The notes under the pieces were generated by a model. It made no database searches and was not told where the DNA came from. It worked only from the letters and a program-made list of their open reading frames with translations. Source: Tranzscheliella williamsii (Eukaryota > Basidiomycota > Ustilaginomycetes > Ustilaginales > Ustilaginaceae). From it: DNA of 64,000 nt. The stretch covers positions 62,001-126,000 of the forward strand of contig JALBYF010000011.1 in the NCBI GenBank assembly GCA_023212725.1. Direction: 5' to 3'. Position 1 is the first letter of the stretch; every line of letters starts with the position of its first letter. Shown piece after piece: positions 47,071 to 57,222 of this stretch. Made by a program: the position numbers and the translations under genes.

Positions 47071-49143
47071 ATGCCGTCTGTTGCCGGAACAGCGGGGGCG
47101 CCGCCGCCCGAGCTGCGTCGAGCGATCCTGCGCATCTTCACCACCAAGCATGCGCTGCAGCTGCACTCGTCGGCCATCCACTTCATCACAGCCACTTTGG
47201 CATCGCACGGGCTTCTGGACCAGCCGCTGGAGTGGGAAGAGGCGATCGAGTCGCTGGCGACGGGCATCGTCCAGAGCCAGGCTTCTGCCGACCTCGACTC
47301 TACTGCCTCTTCTTCGTCTTCAGCAGCCAATAGTCTCTCGGACGTGGTGACCGCGGAAGCGCTTCAACGCGTCTACTCGGCCCTGGTCGTCGCGGATTCT
47401 GCCGTGCAGACGGGAACCGCCGCCTCGTCCTCCCATCATCACGAGCTGACCGAGGGAGAGCGTCCCGATCCATCGCGCTACTTTCACGTCATTTCCGCCT
47501 TTGATCAGCCCAAGATCGTCTTTGACCCTACCCGCAAGGTGTTTGAGCGCTCCAGCGCTACGCCCACGCTGCTAGCATCGGCGAGCGCCAGTACGGCCTA
47601 TCTGCGCGAACGGCTGCACATTGTCAAGAGCGTCATTGCGCGCAATGAAAACTTCTGCCCACCGCTTGCCATCGGCGGCGGCAAGGCCAAGGAGAAGGAA
47701 GCCGACTCGTTTATGAAGCTGACCTCGACCAAGAACCTGCTCGGGCGGCAGGGGCATCGCTTTCTGCTGTTTGGCATGCTCAGCACATCGTCCGATGGCC
47801 GGTACGAGCTGGAAGATGCGGATGGTGTGGTGGGTCTCGATCTCGAGGATGCCATTCCGGGCGAGGGGATCTTCACCGAAGGCGCGCTGATTCTTGTCGA
47901 GGGGGAGTATACGCCGGAAGAGCGCATACGCGTCTTTGCCATTGGCCATCCGCCGAGCGAAACCCGCGCCGCCGCCCGCCTCCTGCACGCCCACACCGAC
48001 TTTCTCGGCACAGGCACGCCGATCACGATCGCTGACGAGGCCGCCTTCCAGGTACACGAACAGCAGAACGACGATCTCTGTTTCGTCGTCATCAGCGACC
48101 TGCATCTGGACCATCCTAAGACCATGCAGAGCTTCAGGACCATCCTGCAGGGGTATACCGACGCGCAGTTCCTGCCCTTCGCCTTCATCCTCTGCGGCAA
48201 CTTTTCCTCGGCGCCCGCTCACGGCCCAGACATGATCGAAAAGTATCAAGGTACGTCTGCCTCGGGCTCTCGGTTTGCCGGCGGTGGTTTTGGCTGTGTA
48301 TGCTGACACTGGCGACGTCTTGACCCTGTCGTTTGCTGCGAATGTCTGGCGCGTTGGGTGTGGTAGCCGCGTTTTCGGCGCTGGGCGATTTGCTGCTTAG
48401 CTTTCCGGCGATTGTGCGCGGGTCGCACATTGTGCTTGTCCCCGGGCCGGGCGATCCGGTGGCGACGTCCATGGTGCCGCGACCGGCGCTGCCGGCCGTG
48501 CTGACCGCGGGGCTGCGCGGCAAGCTGGGCGCGCGGCTGCATCTGGCGAGCAACCCGTGCCGGCTCTCGTACTTCTCCCAGGAGCTGGTCGTCTACCGCG
48601 ACGACGTCATGGCACGCATGCTCCGCAATACGGTCTCGCTCAAACAGCATGCGCGCGAGGCCGACCTGAAGAAATACGTAAGCCGCCGCCGCCCACTCCA
48701 CCCCACCCGCGCGCGCGCTGACCCCCGCTTCCCCCTCAGCTTGTCTCGACCCTTCTGGACCAGGCACACCTCTGCCCGCTCCCGCAGCGCGCCCGCCCCG
48801 TCCTGTGGGACTACGACCACACACTCCGCCTCTACCCCATGCCCACCGCCGTACGTCCCCTCCCCGCCCCGTCCGCCTCGGCCCGTACTGACCCCCCTTC
48901 CACACCAGTTGATCCTCGCAGACGCTCACGACCGCTTCGACCTCACTTACGAGGGCTGCCATGTCTTCAACCCGGGCGCCTTCCGCGGCGCCACGTTCGG
49001 CTGGTCCACCTACTACCCCGCCACCCGCCGCACCGAGCGCAGGTACGTCCCCCGCACCCTTCCCGGCCACGCCCACGCACTGACCTTTCCCGTCCACCTA
49101 TCCGCCTCACACGCCCCGCCACAGCGAACTACCGTCTTCGTGA
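47071..49143 (+). CDS. DPB2: DNA polymerase epsilon subunit B (Dpb2/POLE2)
   Basis: Five exons: 47071-48250, 48367-48677, 48740-48850, 48909-49042 and 49125-49143. Introns are 116, 62, 58 and 82 nt; three of the four donors are GTACGT. Spliced protein 584 aa. The N-terminal helical domain ([20 protein letters not shown]) is followed by [19 protein letters not shown], an OB fold ([36 protein letters not shown]), then the inactive calcineurin-like phosphoesterase domain ([52 protein letters not shown]). The end reads [38 protein letters not shown]. It is the essential B subunit of the leading-strand replicase and helps CMG helicase assembly. The first codon is fixed by the first ATG; a GTG three codons earlier is not needed. 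Confidence 0.94.
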
Positions 49144-49311
49144 CCATTGTAGCCTAACCCACACACTCGCACGCGCGCGCGATACACGGGAAACAAAATC
49201 GGCGGATTGGCGGCAGCGCAACTCGCGCTAGCAGACACGGGTATTCGGGCGACACTGGCGGAACGGCGGCGGAAAAAAGAGGCAGGGCAGGCTTGCGGCG
49301 ACAAGCGGGGG

Positions 49312-50445
49312 CTACTTGAGGCCGGCAGCGTCGGTGATGACGCCGAGGCGGTGCGGGGTCATGTGCGGGTACTCCCAGAACATGGCGCCGGCCTTCCAGC
49401 CGTTCTGGACGGCGATGGCGAGGCAGCCGCCGAGGACCGAGGGCTTCATGAAGCCGTTGTCCGCATCGGTGCTGACGGCGGGCTTGCCGACGACGAGCTT
49501 GTCGAGCGGGACGCCGGCGTAGCGGTTGATCTCGAAGAGGCTCGTGAGCGGGAAGACGTCGTCCGAATTCCAGATGAGGCTGTCGCAGGTGGTGTAGGTG
49601 TCCTGGTTGTAGAACTGGACGTTGTACCAGTCGATCAGGTCGCCGACCTCGGCGTGGATGTGGGTGTAGCCCTTGGGGTACATGTTGGCGTTGAACCAGG
49701 GCGCGATGGGCGCGTGCGTCAGGAGGTAGGGCGACGGGAGCTCGGTGCGGAGGGCGCGGGTGAGCTCGATGAGCCAGGCTGCGGCGGTGCCCTGCTCGAA
49801 GAGGTTCATCTCCTCGTAGTCGATGTCGACGCCGTCGAGGCCGTGGGTGCGGACAAAGGTGGCGAGCGACTTCGCCAGCTTGGTCGCGTTGCGCCCCGAG
49901 CTCTGCGGCGTGTCTGTCGCGCCGAACGCAGAGACCATCAGCTTGATGCCCGCGCTCGCATAGCGCTGCTTGAACCACTTCTTATCCGCCGCCGACTTGG
50001 CTGCAAACTTGGCCGCATTGTCCGCCACCCCGAACTTGACGGTCCAGAACGCGAGGTTGAACACGTCAAACCCAGAGATGTTGTGCGCGGGCGGCGCGCC
50101 GTACGACTGCGACGCCACGTCCTGGTCGCCGTACAGCACGAACCGCGGCGCCGCCACACTGTCCGTGTCCGCGGTGACAAACCCAGAGTCGAGCACCCGC
50201 GCCCCCGCTGCCGCCCCCATCATCTGCACCGGCTCCTCCCCCTTGCCGAACCACGACAGCAGCCCGCCCCACACCCCGCTCGACACCCGCGCCGGGATGC
50301 TGTCATCGTACATGTTCACAGCGCCCAGCCCGTTGAAGGCATTGTACAGCGACGCCTGGTGAGGCACCGCCCGCACCTGCCCGCCGCTGCACACCGCCAC
50401 CGCAGCGCCGAGAACCGCCGCGGCCGACCCACCGGAGATGCGCAT
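49312..50445 (-). CDS. GH18 chitinase-like secreted glycosidase
   Basis: 377 aa from ATG 50445, no intron. The N-terminus (MRISGGSAAAVLGAAVAVCS, then GGQVRA) is a signal peptide. The catalytic signature LDGVDIDYEE (about 201-210) fulfils the GH18 DxxDxDxE motif with all acids present. Other barrel strands are INLAFWTVKFG-like FNLAFWTVKF, GIKLMVSAFGATD, YLLTHAPIAPWF, DWYNVQFYNQ, KLVVGKPAVSTDA and AGAMFWEYPHM. GH18 enzymes hydrolyse chitin or related N-acetylglucosamine polymers; short secreted forms act on the cell wall or on external chitin. No chitin-binding module or GPI signal is visible. The strand opposite is also open for 448 codons, an effect of GC-rich codon use. Convergent with DPB2. 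Confidence 0.87.
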   Translation of the reverse strand: MRISGGSAAAVLGAAVAVCSGGQVRAVPHQASLYNAFNGLGAVNMYDDSIPARVSSGVWGGLLSWFGKGEEPVQMMGAAAGARVLDSGFVTADTDSVAAPRFVLYGDQDVASQSYGAPPAHNISGFDVFNLAFWTVKFGVADNAAKFAAKSAADKKWFKQRYASAGIKLMVSAFGATDTPQSSGRNATKLAKSLATFVRTHGLDGVDIDYEEMNLFEQGTAAAWLIELTRALRTELPSPYLLTHAPIAPWFNANMYPKGYTHIHAEVGDLIDWYNVQFYNQDTYTTCDSLIWNSDDVFPLTSLFEINRYAGVPLDKLVVGKPAVSTDADNGFMKPSVLGGCLAIAVQNGWKAGAMFWEYPHMTPHRLGVITDAAGLK

Positions 50446-51421
50446 CGCAGTCAACTGCGGAGAAAAAAAAAAGACAAGGGAAGAGCAGACGAGCGTCCGA
50501 AAGCAAAGAGAGGAGGAGGGAGTAGCGGTGGTAGCGTAGGCAGAGTTCGCTGATGGAGCGGGGGACGCATCTCGGGCTTGACGCTGTCTTATATGGGCGC
50601 GGGGAAGCGGATGCTGGTGCTGGACGGCCGGCCGTGGCGGCGACGAGGTCGCGGGCGGTGCTGCAGGGGGGGTTGGTCGACCCGCCTACGATGCACCAGT
50701 GGATGCTACGCGTCCAGCTCCGCTCGACATCGCGGCAAAGAGGCTCAGGCTCAGGCTTTGCCAGGCGGGGGGCACCGCGATCGGCCGTGGTATGCTCGGG
50801 GCGCACGCCGCCTCGATAAGCTTCGGCGCCACCTAAGCGCGGCAACGATACAGGGCAGCAGCCACCAACGGCGCCTCGACGCGCTGTCCATCCTGCGCCA
50901 ACCAACATCCACGCCGCACGGCACACGGTCGTTTCGCGCGCCGCCTCAAACAAGCTCACCACCTCCCTGGCCCACGCCAATCACAGTGTGCCTCTGCGTC
51001 GAAGGCGAGCGAGTATGAGTGCGTCCCCCTTCACAACCCGTCTGCCGCCTGCATGAACCTGATTACTGCTTCCATCGACGCATCTGTATTCAACGATTCG
51101 GATCCAGGATTGGGTGCGCAGCAGAAAGCGGACAGACAAGCAGATCGATTAGAGGTATCACATGCTGCCGAGAGGGATTCGCAGTCAACGCTGGCGGCAG
51201 CGTGCAACGACAAGGGCAGGTGCAGATACCGGTGCAGGGCGGGTGCAGGGCCCTGTGCAAGGGCGGGGGGAGTTGCATGCTCGCAAGGCGGACTTGCCAT
51301 TTTGGGAAACCAGCACGACGTTGCAGTGTTGAACAACCTTCTACGCGCGCGACGCTGCATCCAATTCGACATGCACACGCACCTTCGCGAAACAGAGCGA
51401 TGATGGCTAGCGTTGGGAGCG
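50446..51421. other. Intergenic region between chitinase 5' end and Zn2Cys6 factor 3' end
   Basis: Nearly 1 kb. It includes an A-rich run at about 50462-50473 in the chitinase leader. Open frames show no motifs. It should contain the chitinase promoter (minus). Confidence 0.35.
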
Positions 51422-54040
51422 TCACGGCAGTCCTGCTGTGGTTGGTGTCGACACGGGCGCGAGTGGGCCCATGAGGGGCGGCTGCCACGCGACACTGCCG
51501 TCGAGCTGGCCGAAGAAGCTGTCCAGCTCGTGCGCGCTGTAGCGGAGCGTCGACGTCGCGTGGGGGCTGAACTGGTGCGGGCTGCCTGCGCTGTGCTGGT
51601 ACGCGCCCAGGGCGGTGAGTGGTGCGGCGTGCAGGGGGGCGTGGGGGTGCTGCGGTACTGGTTGAAGCTGGGCCGGCTCCAGCAGGGCGCGCTGCAGCGC
51701 AAGCTCGGCATCGTACGCTGGATAGTTCTGCCCCTGCGCCTCCACCGCAGCGAAAGTGGCCGGCACGCTGTGGAATACACTTTCAGCGAACTCGCCGTAG
51801 GCGTGTGTGGCCGGGTAGCGGTGAGCGTGGTGCGGAACCGCGTTCTGCAGGCTTGGTAGGCCCGTCTCGCCACCGCTCCACCTGCGAGCAGGCGCCGCGT
51901 CGCCCGCCGTCGCGACGTTGACGCTACCGTACAGGCCCGGCGCGCCGTGTCCAGTACCAGTCGTGTCCGGTGGTAGTGCAGATAGCACAGGCGGTGAGGT
52001 GACCGTCCTTTCCAAGCCGGTCGTATCTACGACGGGCGGCACGAAGAGTTCGGGCCCCGCTGTGCTCGACTTTTCGCATCGGGGTCCGTACCCGTTGCCA
52101 GGACTGTTTCCACGACGCCCGTCCTCGAGCATAGACCGCAGCGCCCCATCCAGCAGGCCGCTCATGCCGGCGAAAGCGGGCACCCGGTTTCCACCCGGGT
52201 AGTACTGCGGCCGAGCCAGCAGACGTAGTATCTCGCCCGTCATGGCTCTGGCCTGGTCTCGCAGTGAGCACGGTAGCGTCGTGGGCTGGTGCAGCAGCCA
52301 CCGCGCCGCCGCGAAGCACCCCAGCCACACGCACTGTGCGCTCACTCGCCATGTCTCCTGAAGCAGCACCTTGCGGACAAATACCGACAGCACCTCAAGT
52401 CCGCGGCGCGCGGTTAGCGTGAATAGCGCCGGCTCCAGCGCTCCGCCAGGTGGGTCCATCGCGTACATGGCGCCGTCCATCCCGCTGAGCGCATGCAGCT
52501 GTCTCTCGTCTGGCAATGGCACGCTTCCGCTGGGACTGGGAGTGCCATGGAAACGGAGCCGTAGCGCACATGCGTGCGCCTGTGCGGCCCTCGCAAACTG
52601 CGTAAAGGCCAGTAAAAACAAGGCCTCCGCCGTGCTGTACCGGTCCAGTTCGTACCGTGGTTGATACTCGTTCCCGCGGCTCTCGAACCATGCCGCGAGC
52701 CAGGCTGCTTCACGTGCCTCGAGCGTCTCGATGGCCCGGCCCAACTCGCTGCTGGTGCTGATCTCCGACAGCCAGTTGTAGTGCACCTGCAGCAGAGCAA
52801 GGTCCAGCTGGTACGCTAGCCGGGCGTCCGATGCGCCTACGGTTGACAGGTTTGCCTGGAACCATCCTCTTGCGTCTGGTATGTCCGCCGGTACGATCAG
52901 CTGCGGCCGCTTCCAGTAGCTTTTCGCCGAGTTTGCCTGTTGGCTCAAGTCTAGCAGGCACAGCTGCATCCACGTCCGCTGCTGCACCCGCAGCTCCCAC
53001 ATGTCGATGCTGCCGCCGTTACTGTCGCCGCTGCTGCGCACCTGGTTCACTGTAGGTGGCCTGGATGGCGGGGCCGCTGCGGTGCCGGCGCTGTCGAAGC
53101 AGAACGGCAATCCGAGCTCATAGGCGTACCCGATCGCGCGTGCCAGTCGGCTGGAGCGGAAGGCATCGTAGGGGTCGCTCCAGATGGTCAGCACGATCAA
53201 CGCCTGGATGTGGTCGATACTACAGACCCCCTGGGCTGCGGCCAGGTTCAGAATCGCGGCGGCAGTGCTCTGGCACTGTGGATGCACGCCCGGCCAGAAG
53301 AAGCGGCTCGATAGTTCCAACAAGACCGAAAAGAGGATCGGGTAGTGCGCGCGGACGTTGTCGTTGGAATGAATGCGCGGATCTAGCAGCGCCGCAATCG
53401 GGTTCAGTTGCGCCATGAAGAGGCTGTAAAGGTAGCGCGCGTCGGTAGCGCTGAGCCGCTCCAGCCGCACCACGTCGTCGTAGAGGCTGGCGGCCATCGA
53501 CGTTCCCGCCGAAGGGGAGAAGCTTGCTGCCATCAGCGAGCTTTCCCCGCACGATTGGGACAGGGAGGAGGTGCTCGGGCTTGGGCTAGACGCCGACCTC
53601 GCCTCGCCCAGGCTCGGGCCAGACGCGTCATCCCCTGTTGAAAGCAGCGTCGACAGTTCGATGTTGACAGGGTAGCTGCTGCATTGGAGCAGCTTGTCGC
53701 GCGCCTGTCGCAACGTGTCTTCGGTGATGACCATTTTGCGGTTCTCATCCTCGATCACCTTCTCCAGCCTCTTGCCTCGGTGGTGTTCGCGAAACTCGCA
53801 GAGGATATCCAGCCGTGTGCAGCGTGTGCACGAGGGGTCGTTGGCGTTGGCCTTCCAGCATTTCACCTTGATGGCTCGGCATTTCAGGCACGCCAGGTTC
53901 GAGCCGCGCTTGGCAGAAGCACTATCCTGCTGAGAAGGGTGCGGGCGCGTTGGCCGCGAGGCGGCTGTCAAGCCTTTGGACGGCGCCGCATGCCTGTGCG
54001 CAGCGCTCGAGTGCGCATAGAGAAGCTCGTCCATGCTCAT
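51422..54040 (-). CDS. Zn2Cys6 fungal transcription factor (second)
   Basis: 872 aa, intron-free, ATG 54040. The zinc cluster is at residues 51-81 (C51-x2-C54-x6-C61-x9-C71-x2-C74-x6-C81), preceded by a Ser/Ala/Pro-rich lead, with RAIKVKC as the basic recognition segment. A short coiled coil follows (LEKVIEDENRKMVITEDTLR). About 195-560 resembles the fungal transcription factor regulatory domain (RLSATDARYLYSLFMAQLNP, ILFSVLLELSSRFFWPGVHP, IQALIVLTIWSDPYDAFRSS, RLARAIGYAYELGLPF). The C-terminal 250 residues are Pro/Gly/Tyr/His-rich, a possible activation region. The cluster plus RxxLARAIGYAYELGLP layout resembles regulators of amino-acid or carbon metabolism, but no ortholog can be named. It lies next to a chitinase; no regulatory link is shown. 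Confidence 0.88.
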   Translation of the reverse strand: MSMDELLYAHSSAAHRHAAPSKGLTAASRPTRPHPSQQDSASAKRGSNLACLKCRAIKVKCWKANANDPSCTRCTRLDILCEFREHHRGKRLEKVIEDENRKMVITEDTLRQARDKLLQCSSYPVNIELSTLLSTGDDASGPSLGEARSASSPSPSTSSLSQSCGESSLMAASFSPSAGTSMAASLYDDVVRLERLSATDARYLYSLFMAQLNPIAALLDPRIHSNDNVRAHYPILFSVLLELSSRFFWPGVHPQCQSTAAAILNLAAAQGVCSIDHIQALIVLTIWSDPYDAFRSSRLARAIGYAYELGLPFCFDSAGTAAAPPSRPPTVNQVRSSGDSNGGSIDMWELRVQQRTWMQLCLLDLSQQANSAKSYWKRPQLIVPADIPDARGWFQANLSTVGASDARLAYQLDLALLQVHYNWLSEISTSSELGRAIETLEAREAAWLAAWFESRGNEYQPRYELDRYSTAEALFLLAFTQFARAAQAHACALRLRFHGTPSPSGSVPLPDERQLHALSGMDGAMYAMDPPGGALEPALFTLTARRGLEVLSVFVRKVLLQETWRVSAQCVWLGCFAAARWLLHQPTTLPCSLRDQARAMTGEILRLLARPQYYPGGNRVPAFAGMSGLLDGALRSMLEDGRRGNSPGNGYGPRCEKSSTAGPELFVPPVVDTTGLERTVTSPPVLSALPPDTTGTGHGAPGLYGSVNVATAGDAAPARRWSGGETGLPSLQNAVPHHAHRYPATHAYGEFAESVFHSVPATFAAVEAQGQNYPAYDAELALQRALLEPAQLQPVPQHPHAPLHAAPLTALGAYQHSAGSPHQFSPHATSTLRYSAHELDSFFGQLDGSVAWQPPLMGPLAPVSTPTTAGLP

Positions 54041-57000
54041 GACCGGGCCTGTACGAATACTATGAGTTCAACCACTTCCGGCGCGGAACTCCTGATGTGT
54101 AGACACTCGCTGTCGGTTGCTAGCGATTGCGATCGAGTTTATCTATCGAGCGTCGAATGCGAGCTCATTCCTGGTGGCAAGCTGATGATATGGAGGGAGG
54201 AGAAGAGGAGGGGACCAAGGAACAAAAGAGTGAAATGCGGCATCCTTCAATGTATTGTTCGGGGCTTTAGCAGCCTCGCTATCGCCCTGGAGGATGTGGT
54301 CGAGAGTGTCAAGAGTCGGTGCATGATGGCCGCTGCCACGAGGCACGACAGCTGTCTGCAGAAGTGTGGGTGCGCGAGACGCAGGGAATGCACCTAAGGT
54401 CCCTCGTGGCATGGGCACGAGGCGAAAGGACCACGCAGCGCCGCCCGCTGTCCTCTATGACGGAACAGCGCCGTACTTGTTTCGGGGCCCCTATGCGGCA
54501 ATGTGCCACAACGTTAGGTTCAGGCAGAAGACAAGCTGTTCGTAGGTACCGCAAGAGGGTAAGCCGGCTGGGAATTGTGAGGCGAAGGGCGCTCTAGGCT
54601 GGAGTGCATCGTCCAGGTTCGGCTGGCCGACAGTTCGAAAGGTCGGCCGCCTGTTGCAGTACGTCGGCGCAGCGGACACCGCCCAGATGCACCACCGGTA
54701 GCCCTAGGTTGCACTCCGTAAAACAATTCGAGGGGTTCGGAGCGCCTAGTGGATGCGCGGGTTTTCGCATATCTCGTTATCGAGTGACCGCGCACGAAGT
54801 CAGGACTCAGACCGGTAGCAGAAGGAAGAGTGCTCCGAGGGTTGCAGTCGTAGCGGCGGCAACAGCCGGATCGCGCAACGCGATGGTTCGAACGACGAGT
54901 CTTTCGGGATTCTAGCGAGTACGCTCTGCAGCTGCATGACTCTCATGCACTGGGGTGACCTGCAAGATCTTGGTTCCTTTGCCTGCGATGGCTGTGCCTC
55001 TCGTGGCTATGCGAGCCGCATCGTGCATCTGACAATAGCGCAGAGGCGTCCATGTTCCAGAAGCACAACGTTTCTCTGTTGGCCCTCTGGAAATAGCAGC
55101 AATGCGCCATGAGCTAGCTGCTTCGCAGCAGGAGCAAGCGCTGTGGACCACACCCGGCGGTGTCTCCCGTTTACACCGGATTACCGTCGAGTAGACAGTG
55201 CCAGTCCTTGGGCACCTTTCCCGCCTGATTGGTGATGTTAATAATGACCTGTGAATCGTACGCCTCCATCGCTGGCAGGGGTCTAGGACTCCGTGAGCGG
55301 AAGGGGGTATGCCACGAGCCGGGAACGCTACGACTTAGGCCGCAAATCTCGCAAGCGCGTGCATATTAACTCGGTTCATAATGTCCCCGAAGTAGCGCCG
55401 AGATGGGGCAGAAAATCATGCCATGATGGGCAGGAAACCACCGAAGAATGCTGGCAGGCGCTATGATCTCGGGATCGCTCGCAGTCCACCATTCGTACCA
55501 GTACTGAACAGAGTTCTAGAACGAGGTTTGACGGAGCCTAAATATTCGAACTCCGGCGTGGCACAAGCAAGCGGACTGCCAGGAATAGAATCCGCTCTAA
55601 AAAGGCTCGCACCGAGGCAAAGATATCTAGTTTGTCGCCTTGCTTCCAGTTCAAGGACCGGTCCGGTGCGACGTCACCGGCCGCTTTGCAGCTTTCATTT
55701 TAGCTCCTCTCTCACAACTGTGGCTGAGAATTCTGTCGCACTATGCACTGTACTGCGCCAGTAAGCGAGCACAATCCGTGCAGGAGTCGGGAGAACAGAC
55801 GTTCGTGCCTACCAGCCATGACGGTCGGGCCTCGTGCGTCACTGAAGTGTTCATCTGGATTGTTGCACAGCGCCAGCCGCGGTTTGTGGATGCTAAGAGA
55901 CCGGCTCGAAAGCGGGTGCTGGACTTGGTGGCTGTGACGCATCCACACTCCGAATATGACACGTGAGAGATCAAGCCCTTTCTCGGCGGAATGGTAAGCG
56001 CGGTAGCCGCTGGCAGACGTTCATGCGAGGTGAGCACTTGTTGCGCTAGTCGATCGCGATAGAACAACCTTGGCAGAGACTGTGAGCCTTTGCCCCGCCC
56101 TTACACCATTGACTGGGAGAGCAAACGGCAAGATTCTATTGGTTGTAGCTTCCGTCATGGCCTGATGGCACGGAAGAAGAAGCAAAGCTTGCAACCACTT
56201 ATTTTCCAGACATGCGTGCATAAATCCACGCTCAACACGCCTGCTCGCTCGACGACCGAGCAAATCCGCGGAAAGGCAATCCAGTCGAAGCGCAGGCTTT
56301 GTTGATTCCGCGCTGACTTCGCTCCCAAAGCTGCTGTTCCGATCCCCAATGCGGTAGACCCACGAAATTAGACTCGTGCGTCTAGACGGCAAGCTTGTCA
56401 GTGGAGCACGGCGAAGGACAGGATGTGGCTTAGCATGTTCAAAGTCCGACAGGCAACATTTCACCTGAGCAGTTTGCTGATTTCTGGCGGTAGGATTCCC
56501 TTCTGCCTTGGCGGCGCTGGTACCACAGCTACAAGCATGAATACAAAGGTTGTGGAGTCAAGCAACCCTTGAAACAAACCGGTGAGCTGTGAACAGATCC
56601 TCGATCCCCTATCTGCAGCTTTGTCCAGGTTGTCGTGGTCAACGGGTCGAGGACTTGCGGCGACGACTATTGATCTCCATTTTCCAGCGTCATCTCTGCG
56701 AGGGCGTTCCAGCTACACTGATCCAGTGTCAGGTAGCTAGACGTGAGGGCAAGACAGTGTAGGCGTGCAGCATGTTCATTCGACGGAGCAGATAACCTCC
56801 CTACGCTTCCACCCAGGACCGGCGATCTTCAAGCCGAAGTGCTGGTGTGATAATTACCGAAGATGGATGTTGCTAGGCTATGTTTTAAGGTGCAACGACA
56901 ATGCATAGCGCCATAGAGCAGAATGTTATACTCAGGCAAGCCTTCCAAAAAGCATGGAAATGAGGGATCTGCAGCTGATAAAATAGAAGGCGTAGTGGGT

Positions 57001-57222
57001 CCAAGGACCGCTAGCGTCGATTCCGGCCGGTTCACCGCCTGGAAGAGATACAAAGATTGTCATATAAGTTACCTGCGGCTTTACATCGACAACGTGCTTG
57101 ACAAAGGGTAAAAGAACGACAGGACCTACCCATGCGCGGAAGCAGTTTGCGCCACAGTTCGTTACAGCCGGATCCAGGAACTGGATGCTGTACGTCTCTC
57201 CGCAGCTGGGCAACGTGATCGG
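54041..57222. other. 3.2-kb region without a supported gene
   Basis: Frames of up to about 150 codons occur on both strands but overlap each other and lack motifs or splice-linked extensions. A minus-strand frame at about 56932-57213 just downstream of the fusion gene has a Cys pattern (PSCGETYSIQFLDPAVTNCG) but no ATG and no known family. No LTR ends, tRNA or tandem repeat found. Confidence 0.35.

Noticed and set aside
49207..50553. 448-codon plus-strand frame opposite the chitinase-like gene
   Set aside because: It is the mirror of the chitinase coding strand, Arg/His/Ala-rich without motifs, and explained by strong GC bias at third positions.
54850..54910. B-box-like GGTTCGAAC suggesting a tRNA
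   Set aside because: No A box or acceptor stem pairing at the right distance.
56932..57222. Cys-containing minus-strand frame just downstream of the phosphatase-HbrB gene
   Set aside because: No ATG, no recognisable family, and no good donor in the fusion gene to splice it on.
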